This document shows, one piece after another, positions 9,807 through 20,668 of a stretch of 64,000 bases of DNA. Under the pieces are notes generated by a model. The model saw only the letters and a list, made by a program, of their open reading frames with translations. It was not told where the DNA came from and made no database searches. Position 1 is the first letter of the stretch; every line of letters starts with the position of its first letter. Source of the stretch: Skeletonema tropicum (Eukaryota > Bacillariophyta > Thalassiosirophyceae > Thalassiosirales > Thalassiosiraceae). A program made the translations under genes and the position numbers. The stretch is from NCBI GenBank assembly GCA_037178625.1, contig CM074130.1, positions 2,356,001 to 2,420,000 of the forward strand, read 5' to 3'.

Positions 9807-11594
9807 TTATTTCCATAGTTTCAACGTTTTATCAAAACCACACGTGACGACTCCACACTCCTGTCCATCCAAAACATCAATGCCCATAACTTTTCCTTCA
9901 TGACCTTCCAGGGTTGACAATAGCTTCCAATCTCGTGTACTCCATATCTTACCTGACCCATCAAAAGAGGAAGACGCCAAAAACTCACCGTTTTGAGATG
10001 ATGAGGAGTGCGAGAATTTCAACTGTGTAATCAGATTGGTGTGTGCTGGAATAGATGCCGAAGGACGTCGACGACGAAGGTCCCATATCTTGATGGTACC
10101 GTCATCACCTGCAGTTGCGAGCTGAAACCCATTGGGGCTAAACTCAGAGCAAATCACACGCTTGGCATGTCCCAAGAAATGACACGCCGACTTTCCCGTT
10201 CGCAAATCCCAACATTGTACCACTCCTCCAAAATCAGTCGTTGATACCAATGATCCATCGGGATGAAAACCAACGCCATACACTTCTCTTGCATGTCCAT
10301 CTTGAAGTAACAATTCTTTCCCTTCAGCCATGGAGGAAGTCTCGACATCCCAGAGTCGCCATGTATGGTCAAAGCTGGTGGTGGCCACAAACTTACCCGT
10401 TGGATGAAAAGCCACACTGCATAATCGTGCCGCATGACCTTTTAAATGAGCGCATTCTTCAATATTGTAACGTAGTTGTTGTTTGTTCTCTGCTTTGTTG
10501 CCATCATCATCCTCAACATCCATTGAATCGGCTACAGCATCTTCATTCAACGTCACCTTGCATAATTTCGCTGACAGATCAATAGATGCAGACGCTACCA
10601 TTGTTGCCAAACCATTAGAAGTAGTAGATGTCAGATAGGGTCTCATAGCAATACCCATAATGCGATCTTCATGGACAATATTTTTTGCACCCAACAAATC
10701 CAACGGTGCTACCTCATCAGAAGTTGTTTCATCCCTATAAACATCTCGATGATCATTTCCACCATTCCAAATCTTGATACCTCCACTCCATCCACCAGTG
10801 GCAATAATTTTGGGTAATGGACCAGTATAGTCAAGATGATTATTATTTCCCAAGGATGATGTACAAACAGCGGATAATGGGCGGACATCTCCATACTGAG
10901 ATCCCTCCAATGCTTGATTTCTGATTGTAGAGTAAATCTTTTCACAGCTATCATCCAAATCCTTCACTAGTAATGCGTCTTGCTTGATACTTTCTCCATG
11001 ATACATGCTACCAAAAGTGTCATCAGCGTCATCATCATCATCTTTGTCAAATAATCTCGCCCTCTTTTTGCTACGTGTCCAACGAACCATACCCCTTCGT
11101 CGTCTTCGTTCCATTTCCAATCGAGACCGTGACCTTCCAAGAGAATAATTGCATATGATCTCCCTCGCATGAATCAATTCCTGCGGTGCATGAGTGTACG
11201 TTGTCTCAGTAATTTCCACCGGTGCCTCCGCATCAGCATCACGACTTTCCACCATCCCATCAGGCCGCGGCACCTCCATCTGCGCATCCACAAGTCCCTT
11301 CTCCTGCTGCTCCTTCCAAACCTCCCATCGTGCCAAAATCATACGCAGTCTATCTCGAATAGCAGCCAAATCCTCCCCGAATAATCGGATGGGTTCCCCC
11401 ATGTCACGTAATTTGTCGCGAACATCGGCGGGGAGGGTTGGGACGTCGATTGTTGAGGCGCGTTTGCGGGCTTCGATGTCTAGTAGGACGAGGCGGTGAG
11501 ATTGTTGAGCGGCGAGGGAGTCGGAGGTGAGTTCGAGGTACTCCACTCCCCCTGACCCTGAGCTTGGGGCAGTATTAGCTGAGGAGGACGCCAT
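9807..11594 (-). CDS. PRPF4: U4/U6 small nuclear ribonucleoprotein PRPF4 (WD40)
   Basis: One exon of 595 residues from the ATG at 11594. An upstream ATG at 11798 in the same frame would add 68 low-quality residues that overlap the divergent amine oxidase leader. The N-terminal SFM/PRP4 segment reads DVRDKLRDMGEPIRLFGEDLAAIRDRLRMIL. A basic helix (SRSRLEMERRRRRG) follows, then at least seven WD40 repeats, such as GHAARLCSVAFHPTGKFVATTSFDHTWRLWD, GHAKRVICSEFSPNGFQLATAGDDGTIKIWDLR and the terminal CGFDKTLKLWK. PRPF4 is a core part of the U4/U6.U5 tri-snRNP and acts with PRPF3 in nuclear splicing. Length and order of domains match the family. Confidence 0.9.
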   Translation of the reverse strand: MASSSANTAPSSGSGGVEYLELTSDSLAAQQSHRLVLLDIEARKRASTIDVPTLPADVRDKLRDMGEPIRLFGEDLAAIRDRLRMILARWEVWKEQQEKGLVDAQMEVPRPDGMVESRDADAEAPVEITETTYTHAPQELIHAREIICNYSLGRSRSRLEMERRRRRGMVRWTRSKKRARLFDKDDDDDADDTFGSMYHGESIKQDALLVKDLDDSCEKIYSTIRNQALEGSQYGDVRPLSAVCTSSLGNNNHLDYTGPLPKIIATGGWSGGIKIWNGGNDHRDVYRDETTSDEVAPLDLLGAKNIVHEDRIMGIAMRPYLTSTTSNGLATMVASASIDLSAKLCKVTLNEDAVADSMDVEDDDGNKAENKQQLRYNIEECAHLKGHAARLCSVAFHPTGKFVATTSFDHTWRLWDVETSSMAEGKELLLQDGHAREVYGVGFHPDGSLVSTTDFGGVVQCWDLRTGKSACHFLGHAKRVICSEFSPNGFQLATAGDDGTIKIWDLRRRRPSASIPAHTNLITQLKFSHSSSSQNGEFLASSSFDGSGKIWSTRDWKLLSTLEGHEGKVMGIDVLDGQECGVVTCGFDKTLKLWK

Positions 11595-11837
11595 GGTGAA
11601 GATGGTCGGATTTGAGTTTGAGATTTTTGAGGGCGGAAAGGATACATATCTTATCTGCACTATCGCCTCCGCGTAAAAACCTGGAAGGTCGAAGGTCGGC
11701 GGCATCTTTTCGGCATCTTTCGTTTCTGCGCCCATGGCGTGCCTTGTTGTTGTTGCTGTTGTTGTATGCGTACTTTGTTGGTTGTACTCAGCGAGCATAT
11801 CTTAGGTACTTCTGCTTCTGCTGTGCTAATAATAGAG

Positions 11838-11838
11838 G

Positions 11839-11875
<37 letters not shown>
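11838..11875. repeat. (GA)n microsatellite
   Basis: A tract of GA dinucleotides, broken once by AAAG, lies 8-45 bases before the amine oxidase start codon and upstream of PRPF4 on the other strand. It is in the shared divergent promoter or 5' leader. Confidence 0.9.
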
Positions 11876-11882
11876 GCCCAAA

Positions 11883-14143
11883 ATGCTACGATCTTTCTGC
11901 TCCTTAGCCAGGCCTTTTGCCGCCGCGTCATCATCAACTTGTCGACCATCTTTATCTTTGATGCAAGCAACAAAAGCTAGAAGCGTTTGGTCCACGAGCC
12001 AAGAACCGCAGCGCTCTACATCGTATCTTGATGCACTGACTCCAGATGAAATTCAAACAGTCTCATCAGCAGTGAAGCAATACATGTCGGCTTCTGGTGT
12101 AGACGATCCTCGTTTCGTAGCAGTATCACTCAAAGAACCGAAACCAAACATGAAAGAGCCACCAAAACGTCAAGCAGAAGTTGTTGTCCTTAATCCTAGC
12201 AATGGAATCGCAACTGAAATTCTAGTGCAAGGAGAAGAGGTGATTTCATCAGAGGATCTACCGTATGGAACTCAGCCTATGCTAACTCCAGCTGACTGTG
12301 ATCTAGCAGAAACTATTTCAAAATCGAGTGAAGAAGTACAAAGAGCTCTGAAAGAAAGATATGGCATCTCTGATATGGACAAAGTAGTCGGTGATCCTTG
12401 GTCTGTACATTTGGCAAGTGAAGAAGATAGATTGTTAGTGGAAGGCGACAACAAGCCAAGACGTTTGGTTCAGACCTTTCTTTATCATCGTATGGAAGGG
12501 AACGGCTTGGAGTGCAATCACTATGCTCATCCTATTGACATACTGCCAATAGTAGATCTCAACACCAAGAGTGTTGTCAGAATCGATGGTCTTGATAGAC
12601 TGCCTGCGCCAAAGATTCCAACAGACAGCGTAAACTACCATCGTAACCTCTTGCATACCAACTCATACCTCGAGACACAATGGCGACCTCGAATGAAAGA
12701 TTTGAGTATAGTGCAGAAAGATGGCCCAACATTCATGGTCTCTGAAAATAACCTTGTAGAATGGCAGGGTTGGTCTGTAAGAGTCGGTTTCAACTATCGC
12801 GAAGGATTGGTATTGCAAGATGTCAAGTACAAGGGACGACCTGTAATGAACAGAGCGAGTCTTGTTGAGATGGCTGTTCCGTACGGTGATCCAAGTGCAC
12901 CGTTTACTCGCAAATGTGCGTTCGATGTCGGTGATTATGGGCTGGGATATTGTGCCAACTCACTGGAGCTAGGTTGTGATTGCCTTGGACATATCCATTA
13001 CTTTGATGTGTGCATGGTGGATGAGCGTGGGAATCCAACAGTAAAGAAGAAGGCAATATGCATGCATGAAGAGGATACAGGTATCCTCTTTAAACATGTG
13101 GAATATCGTAACGGACACAATGAATCAAGACGCTCTCGAGAGCTCGTAATTAGCTCCATTGCTACTGTTGTCAATTACGAGTACTTGTTTTACTGGAGAT
13201 TCAAACTGGATGGCTCGCTTGAATTCGAAATTAAGCTTAGTGGGGAGCTATCCACGAATCTAACGAGTACAGGTGAGGATCCGACTAATCCTAGCCATGG
13301 AGTACTTGTCGCCCCAGGAGTCAATGCTCAAACCCATCAGCACATGTTCTGCTGTCGTCTTGATATGTCTGTCGATGGAGAAAAGAACACGGTAAGTGAA
13401 GTCGATATCGTAGGAGAGGAGAGCACATATGGCAATGCATTTGGGCCGGTAGAAACAGTCTTGAAGAAGGAGCAAGATGCTGTGAGAATGTACGACGCAA
13501 ATAAAGCTCGATCGTGGAAGATATCAAATGCAGAAGGAAAGCTGAATCCCATCACGGGCAAGCCAACTGCATATAAGCTAGTACCTTTTACCAGAGGTGC
13601 AGCAGGCCCTGCTGTCCTTACACACGAGACGAGCAGTGTCTCCAAAAAGGGCGCTTTTGCACAAGCACATCTCTGGGTTACACCTTTCGATGAGAAAGAA
13701 CGGTACCCAGCTGGAGAGTATACTCCTCAGAGCCTCGAACAAGAAGGCTTGCCCAAGTGGATCAAAGGAAACCGTAATGTGGAGGCTGAAAATATTGTTC
13801 TATGGCATTGTAAGTTGACAGATCATCTTATTGAAATCTTTGTGTTCGCGACATCCTAACCACTTGCACTTGTAACTTTTGCTTTCGCCAGCTTTTGGCG
13901 TGACTCACGTACCGCGAGTGGAAGACTTTCCTATTATGAACGTGAGTAGAACTTCATTTGCTTCTAAATTTTGCTTGTTATCACGTTATTCATATATTCT
14001 CATGGCAATTTTGCAACCAGGTCGAGCACACCGGCTTCACACTGAAGCCAGATGGTTTCTTTAACGGTAACCCAGCAATTGATATTGCACCAGATGTCAA
14101 CGAAGGGTCCAAACTGAACACCCTAGCTTGCTGCAGCAGTTGA
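11883..14143 (+). CDS. Copper amine oxidase (primary-amine oxidase)
   Basis: Three exons (11883-13809, 13892-13941, 14021-14143) with matching phases give 699 residues. The enzyme oxidises primary amines to aldehydes, H2O2 and ammonia, using copper and a cofactor made from its own tyrosine. The cofactor motif is TVVNYEYLFYW, whose first Tyr becomes topaquinone. Copper ligands are the HQH of NAQTHQHMF and the His of NVEHTGFTLKPDGFF. The catalytic-base region FDVGDYGLGYCANSLELGCDCLG is intact, and the tail FNGNPAIDIAP matches the family end. The N-terminus MLRSFCSLARPFAAASSSTCRPSLSL looks like a mitochondrial or peroxisomal-type basic leader. Start codons of this gene and PRPF4 are about 290 bp apart and divergent. 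Confidence 0.92.
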
Positions 14144-14376
14144 TTACTTGAATTGCAATATATACTCACTACAATAAGCTTTTCATGTAGCATGTAGAGA
14201 TTAATTTAATGTTCTGTTGGTGCAGCAAACAGCAAGCAGTTGTGTGTGGCAAAGGTAGCCGAGCGAATCTATCTGTATCTTTGACGCCAGAAAAGACGGG
14301 CATCTCATATCACCCATCACCATTTTTCATCGCGCCTCTCGCTCGCTCAAAACTCAAAATCGACCATGCATCAACC

Positions 14377-15939
14377 ATGAAAAAGATGTCATCACCAGCG
14401 GAGCCACCTCCGACAAATCCAGCATTTATAGCTAAGGAGGAGGACTTTACAAAGCTTCCCTCCGAGCTATCTCATGTTGATTGGACGAAACCAATTTCTT
14501 GGGACAAATACGAGCCTTATCCACCGTCGCATGATGCCGCTGCTAGTACCACCACCGATGATGGTGACAAACAAGCATCATTATCATCACCACCTCTACC
14601 TATCACTCCAGAGGGGACGAAACCATCATTTAAACCACCTCATCAAGCACTGGAGTTCCACGTGCACGCAACATCTGGAAGGGCACGCTACACAACAGTT
14701 CATCTGCCACATGGCCCAGTTTCAACACCTGTCTTCATGCCTGTCGGTACCAAAGGAACGTTGAAAGGATTGACTCCAATGGATGTAACAAATAGCGATG
14801 CATTAAACAATCAAATTATCTTGGCAAACACATATCATTTAGCTCTACAACCTGGAACAGAATTGATTCGAGAAGCAGGTGGATTGCATAACTTTATGAA
14901 TTGGGATAGAAACATTTTGACTGATAGTGGGGGCTTTCAGATGGTTTCATTGCTTAAGCTCGCAGAGATCACCGAAGAAGGCGTGACATTCGAGAATCCA
15001 TTCTTATCAGACAATAATGACAAGGAAGGGGAATCAAAAAGTGGCACTAAGAAGCGCACAAGACAAGAAGCAACCGAGTCAGGCTCGATGATGTTACTTC
15101 GTCCCGAAGACAGTATCTATCACCAAAACAATATCGGGAGTGATATAATAATGGCTTTAGATGATGTCGTTTCTTCTGTTGCTGATGATAAGACTCGATT
15201 CGAAATTGCTACGTATAGGACATTGCGCTGGCTCGATCGATGCTTTGAGGCTCATCGTCGCCCGCACGATCAAAACCTATTTCCTATTGTGCAGGGTGGC
15301 TTGGATGTAAGCCGAGGAGGACTTCGTGATATATGCCTTGCTGGTTTTCGTGAACGAGATGACAAAGCACCTGGCTATGCAATTGGTGGTTTAGCGGGTG
15401 GTGAATCAAAAGACGACTTTTGGAAGGTAGTGGATCATTGTTGCCGTGCACTTCCAGACACGAAGCCACGATATCTAATGGGCGTAGGATACCCACTCGA
15501 TTTGGTTGTTTGCACTGCATTAGGTGTTGACATGTACGATTGTGTTTATCCAACAAGAACTGCTCGTTTTGGTGTAGCTCTAATAGATGGTGAAGCTCCA
15601 GGAACCCTTCGACTAAAGAGCCACGCATGTTCTGAGGACTACAGAGTAATAATGCCCGGCTGCAAATGCATGGCCTGTGCTGGGGGATATACAAGATCAC
15701 GGCTACACGCAATGCTCAAGAACGACAACCCTTTAGCTGTATCGCTAGTAACGCACCACAATCTCGCGTATATGATGGCCTTGAACAAAAGAATGAGAGA
15801 TGCGATCAAGAACGATACGTACGGTGATTTCGCAAGATCGTTCGTTCGTGACCAATATCGCGGCAAAGAAAGTGGAGGCCAAGATGTACCAAAATGGGTA
15901 AAGGATGCACTAGCAGCAGCAGAGATTTCACTAGATTGA
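14377..15939 (+). CDS. QTRT1: Queuine tRNA-ribosyltransferase catalytic subunit 1, eukaryote-type
   Basis: A single exon of 520 residues from the ATG at 14377 (MKKMSSPAEPP). An in-frame ATG at 14209 would add 56 residues without family similarity. It has the complete TGT set: FMPVGTKGTLKGLTP, NTYHLALQPG, ILTDSGGFQMVSL, IVQGGLD, YAIGGLAGGES, YLMGVGYPLDLV, GVDMYDCVYPTRTARFG and a zinc site CKCMAC...H (CACAGGYTRSRLHAML, VTHHNLAYM). An insert of about 25 residues (NDKEGESKSGTKKRTRQE) interrupts the region after MVSLLKLAEI. QTRT1 normally works with QTRT2, which is not in the window. It is the second TGT here and clearly distinct from the one at 0.3-1.6 kb. Confidence 0.9.
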   Translation: MKKMSSPAEPPPTNPAFIAKEEDFTKLPSELSHVDWTKPISWDKYEPYPPSHDAAASTTTDDGDKQASLSSPPLPITPEGTKPSFKPPHQALEFHVHATSGRARYTTVHLPHGPVSTPVFMPVGTKGTLKGLTPMDVTNSDALNNQIILANTYHLALQPGTELIREAGGLHNFMNWDRNILTDSGGFQMVSLLKLAEITEEGVTFENPFLSDNNDKEGESKSGTKKRTRQEATESGSMMLLRPEDSIYHQNNIGSDIIMALDDVVSSVADDKTRFEIATYRTLRWLDRCFEAHRRPHDQNLFPIVQGGLDVSRGGLRDICLAGFRERDDKAPGYAIGGLAGGESKDDFWKVVDHCCRALPDTKPRYLMGVGYPLDLVVCTALGVDMYDCVYPTRTARFGVALIDGEAPGTLRLKSHACSEDYRVIMPGCKCMACAGGYTRSRLHAMLKNDNPLAVSLVTHHNLAYMMALNKRMRDAIKNDTYGDFARSFVRDQYRGKESGGQDVPKWVKDALAAAEISLD

Positions 15940-16201
15940 TAATTTGATTGACCATAGCCTCTAGCAAATATCATCACACACCAAGTACAATATCCCTTTT
16001 CTACTCTTCTCTCAGCTAGCATATCAACCTCTTCGACTCTTCTCTCATGTCTACCTTCTCCTTGCTAAAATAGCCTGAAGTGTTTGAAGTGGATCTTTCT
16101 CGTGATGCGAAATTTTTTTTACGATGATGACTTGCTACCAAATCTAGAGAGTGCCGGCCGAGCCAACACAGAACACAGAACACAAATTCAATCAATCAAC
16201 C

Positions 16202-17170
16202 ATGAAGATCTCAACATCGCTACTATTACTCGCCACCTGCGGTGTCGAGGTATCATCCTTCGCCAGCAGTGGTAGTAGTGTTGTAGCTCAACATCGCCAG
16301 CTGACACATATCTTCTCTATGCCCGACGATCCATACCCATCTGACTATGATGCCGATGATCTCGAGTCTACAGAGAAGACAGTATCAGTCGATATGGATG
16401 AAGGCGATGCCATAATTAGAGACGAGTTAAAGCGTGAGCTCATATTGCTTTCGTCTGTCACGAACAGGGGTTCATGCGCAACTACGGAAGAATCCAATTT
16501 GGTTGTCGATTTGGTTACTCAATGTACGTGATTTTGTAGATGCTTTCTGTTTGATTCTCATTCGATGCAATCTACTCAAAAAACACGTACTCTTTATCTT
16601 AATGCTGAAGTGGAAGCGCTGAATCCAACCGCAGATCCAGCATCCAACTGCCAGGGTGAGTGGGAGCTCTGCTACAGCTCTACACAATCATTCCGATCCT
16701 CTCCATTCTTTCTTGCAATCAGATCTTTCTTGGGAGACGACAATAAACAAATTGCAGAGAGTGCATTTGATATTCACGATGCAGCGACAACTGCATCACG
16801 AGTGGGAAAAGTTCGTCAGATCATCGATAAAAACAACAATGAGCTAGTGAGTGAATATGAAATCAGTGTTGGACTCCTTCCTGGATTACCAGTGCAGGTG
16901 AAAGGGACAGTAGTTACATCTGCTGAGATGAGGGTGATCAAGCCCGAATCATGGGAGTTGGAAGTAAAAGGAACAAAAGTGAAAGGCTCAAACGTTCCCT
17001 TTCTTGATGCTTATTTGGATGATAGCGACTTGGAGCTGCCCGTTGGTGAGGCATACAAAGCAGTATCTGGATCAGTGCCAGTGTCTACGTTGAAAACATT
17101 TTACGTCGATGAGGGTCTTCGCATAACAAGAGATGAGGATGAAAACTTCTACGTTTTCACCAGGGCATAA
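16202..17170 (+). CDS. Plastid lipid-associated protein / fibrillin (PAP) family
   Basis: Two exons (16202-16523 and 16611-17170, phase 1 intron GTACGT...GAAG) give 293 residues. The leader [23 protein letters not shown] is a signal peptide ending in a SSF|A site, compatible with plastid import. The joined sequence [38 protein letters not shown] is the PAP/fibrillin signature. The C-terminal block ([28 protein letters not shown]) is the family ending with its conserved acidic residues. Fibrillins coat plastoglobules or thylakoids and bind hydrophobic molecules. The exact member cannot be assigned. Confidence 0.82.
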
Positions 17171-17266
17171 GATTTAAATGTTGGTGGTGATAAAGGTAGT
17201 CTGTTTCTTTAACAACTTGCGCGATTTGTTTACTAATTTACAACACTAATTTGGTACAATACCAGA

Positions 17267-18941
17267 CTAAATAGCTCCATCCACGCCTGGTGATAAAGTA
17301 TTGTAAACTGCATTCGCTGTGGATACAATCATCAAAGGGATGAAAACTATCACCATCACCCAAGCCAAAGTCCTGGACACCATCCATTTCCTAAAAGACG
17401 CTCCCCTATTTGATACTTGATTGAAAAATCTTTTTCGTCCTGCCAGCTTGAGGTAAGCACTACACGGAATAATAAAAGCCATCATAATGCTAAAGCTGCT
17501 TCCTAGCAAGTCCCATACCACGTCAATACTTGAGACAATGCATGCGATGAAGGCAGCAGACCAAAACACTGAAAGAGCTGCAGTTATTCTAAGCAGTCTG
17601 CTGTCAGTGTCGTCCCGTTCATTTAATCTTCGTGTAGACCTGTTTTCATCAAACTCATCTAAATCATCCCGTATTGCATCTGGAGTATTGCTCTGAATTG
17701 ATCTGTTTTCCATAGCCAATAATGGCTCCTCTAAATGGGTTGCCTGTGCAACTTCCATGTGCTCAAAGTGCACTTCTGTTAGTCCATTATTAGAAGCGTC
17801 ATCTTCACTGATCATGTTGTCAGAGACACCGAAAGACGATTCCCGCACACTCATTTCAATGATTCGTCTCCCACATCTTGTACTTGTCACTGCACGCACT
17901 AAAATATCTCTCGCTGGAATGACTAACATTGGAAAGGCCAATGTGATTGTCATAGCTAAGCACATCCTTCCAAGTAAAAGTAACGGGTCGTCCTTCATCA
18001 AAATCAAGGAGAATGTTACCTTGTACTTCTCCTGTCGGGGTGCACTTTGCGTATAGACTGCCCGTTAAGCCGATCACATAATAGAATAGTGTCGCTGGCC
18101 ACATGGAAGTTCTTACCCACTGTGTCACTCTATCAGACGTTGGGCATCGCAATTCATTGTGAATTGGTAGCACATTGAAATGACAAATATACGACGAAAT
18201 GAAAAGAGGAATAGCATCCAGTAACCATTTTTATAGATGATGGAAATGCTTGCATTGACGATTGCCTATTCTCGTTGTTGTCGCTGCCGCTATTATCATG
18301 TTGTTCTGTGAAACCCAATTGACATTCAATCGATCTGTATGCAACACAAAACCCGACTGTCAAAACAGATAACATCGATGCAGCACCTACATTCTTCAAA
18401 GCTGTCAGATTCTTCATGGTACACAGGGGGCTGACAATTAGAATCACAGTCAACATTGCAAGATTCCTCGATAATGTAGGGCCCCCACCTGTTCCATCGG
18501 GAGGTGCGACGATAGCATCCACAAGTGGCTCGAGCATATCTCGCAAAAGTACCGCAGTAGCCTGCAGTTCCAAAGAAACAGCAAGCAAACACTAATACAC
18601 TCGAAAGCACACGCGCTTTCGCTCCAAACGCTTGACTTGCCATGTTTTCATAGGATGCAGTTCCCTTCTTATTGTTGTCGCGTGGATCATTGTGATTGTC
18701 TGACATGTCTCTACGTTCTGTCGAGTAGATACCAGCCTTCACCAAGAAATAAATCGACTGCTGCGCAAGAACACTTGTGATCACCAGCAAGCATCGGCGC
18801 CATGAACATGTTACCCGTTTGATGGAATGCCAAGGGAAGAGATAGACTTCCACCGCCGACCATCGATGAAAGAAGATTGAACCGAGCAGAGGAGATGGTT
18901 CCCTGACGCTTATCTTCATCTTGTCCTGGCATTCTTAACAA
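17267..18941 (-). CDS. SLC38-type amino acid transporter, read through four +1 frame steps
   Basis: The AAAP/SLC38 protein is easy to follow but lies in five successive frames: 18941-~18790 (NLLSSMVGGGSLSLPLAFHQTGN), ~18787-~18554 (LLVITSVLAQQSIYFLVKAG...CCFFGTAGYC), ~18552-~18227 (VLLRDMLEPLVDAIV...MKNLTALKNVGAASMLSVL), ~18224-~17994 (LLDAIPLFISSYICHFNVLPIHNELR...GNILLDFDE) and 17992-17267 (DDPLLLLGRMCLAMTITLAFPMLVIPARD). Homology runs without gaps across each step, so introns do not fit. Passing over one G at about 18788, 18553, 18225 and 17993 restores one frame. About ten membrane spans are present, with an acidic cytoplasmic loop between the last ones. It imports neutral amino acids with protons or sodium. 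The gene could also be a pseudogene or carry assembly errors. Confidence 0.75.
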
Positions 18942-19351
18942 CAGTAGCCGTTCTGCAGCCCAAAATTTCTAAATAAATGATTCTTTTGCCGCAGCAAACA
19001 CCCAACGTTTTCAAGGGGGAGCAGTGTAGAGGTTTCCTTTAGCTTAGCTTACAATATCATCGCTGTCAAGGAAATGACGTTCATTGAGAACATTCCCAAA
19101 GAACGATCCAAAATTTTGAGTTCTCGGTTCTTGCGTGGGAAATTGGGTACCCGTAGATAGAGTGACAAAAAGTATCTCTTATCTACTTTCACTTACTTAT
19201 CTGATCTCCCAGCTGGAAGCAGCGATTAAAGAGCGATAGGTAAAAGATGCTAATCCAAATCATGTCATCAAAAAGAGCAAAATGCAAAAAATAAAAAATA
19301 ACCATGTTGACCTTGATGTTTTTGTTGTACCATAGCTGAAGGAAGGAGACG
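18942..19351. other. Intergenic region, divergent promoters
   Basis: About 410 bases between the transporter (minus) and the zincin gene (plus). No coding content, repeat or RNA gene was recognised. Confidence 0.4.
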
Positions 19352-20393
19352 ATGATTAGCAGCAATCATCTTCAACAGCGCGTTTGGGGTAGCGAAGAAC
19401 CGACTTGCGCTGGAGAAAACTCTTTATGCTCACCAGAGTTGGAGCTGATGATCGATAACACCAAAAGACGCTACAATCCGATCCATTTGAAATGTGGAGT
19501 GACAGTGCAACTGGGAGACAATGTGTTAAGAGACAGTCCTGATATCATTGATATTTTGAACCATGACTTGACCAGATGCTTGTCAGTTTTACCTGCTTCG
19601 GTTGGAAGGCTTGTGAAGAGAACAAATATATGGGTGAATAGAACGTATTCATATGGTTCTTATCATGCTCCAACAGTCTTATCACACACTAATGCTCACC
19701 ACTTTGCTGGTTGGCTGAACTGGTGAGTGCGCATGGTTAATATCGCTTGCGCTTTGCAAACATCTATTCCTGACACTATCACTCTCTAGGGTACAAGACA
19801 GGGCTGAAAAAGAAGGATCTGTTGAAATTTACAACTCTCTTGAATACCTAAACTTGCGTCTCCATTACAATGGATGTGGACTCATGCTGCATGAGCTTTG
19901 CCATATTATTCATCAAAAGACTCTTCCTGGAGGGTTAAGTAACATGCTGGTAATTGAAATGCACAAATTAGCCAAAGAGAGTGGGAAGTACTCTCGAGTA
20001 CTTCGTCGTGACTGGGCCCTCAATGAAGTGGATACAGATGTTGCATACTGTACTCTCAATCACAAGGAATTCTTTGCAGAGATTTCAGTTTCATACTTGT
20101 CAGACTTTTATCATGATGTGGATGGGGCAGGCACTGTCGACATTGTGAAGTGCTCTCCACCATTTGTCTCTCCCATTGTGCTTGGGCGTATGCAGCAAAA
20201 ACAACAACAAGATTGTCAACAAAATGTAAAGAGCATTGTGGAATGGAAAGACTTGACGAGGTTTGGACGTGGTCTACCTCATTGCAACAAGTTCTTTCCT
20301 TTTACAAAGGGTCAATTACGTCGAAACGATCCAAGAGTGTACAAATGCTTTCAAAAATTATGGCAATACATTGAAACGTGGGAAGATGTATAG
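19352..20393 (+). CDS. Putative zinc metallopeptidase (HExxH)
   Basis: Two exons (19352-19722 and 19790-20393, a 67-nt GTGAGT...TAG intron) give 324 residues. The second exon carries the zincin motif MLHELCHIIHQ, with the downstream acidic candidate ligand in NHKEFFAEISVSYLSD about 75 residues later. This spacing is that of gluzincin-like enzymes. The N-terminal part (IHLKCGVTVQLGDNVLRDSPDIIDILNHDL) predicts a mixed alpha/beta fold. No signal peptide is evident, so it may be cytosolic. The substrate is unknown and I cannot name a family with confidence. Confidence 0.65.
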
Positions 20394-20668
20394 AAGATGC
20401 AAATGCATATTTAAAGTCGCGTAGATGTACAATAGATGATAATAGCGTTCAAGTGGTCATCAGATTTATTTGATTCTTCCAAACTCATTGTTTTGATCTT
20501 GCCTTGATTCTGATGATTTTAGGGGGGCAACGCCCTTTCAATCGCCCGCTTTTTCTTTTCGGCCTGCACCAATCACAATCTCGGTTAGTATGACAGCATT
20601 CTAATATCGCAGCAACGAACTGCTGTTACCACTGAGCACCGACCCTCTATAGCATAACAGCAAGCAAC

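Noticed and set aside
11595..11798. A 68-residue N-terminal extension of PRPF4
   Set aside because: It overlaps the leader region of the divergent amine oxidase, is Thr-rich without family similarity, and a good ATG at 11594 gives the usual PRPF4 start.
13260..13645. Antisense ORFs within the copper amine oxidase and similar long antisense ORFs elsewhere
   Set aside because: They overlap strongly supported coding exons and show no domain or targeting pattern of their own.
17267..18941. Micro-introns as the cause of the frame steps
   Set aside because: At the constrained steps the two conserved halves abut with a single spare base, leaving no room for an intron. The same holds in the helicase.
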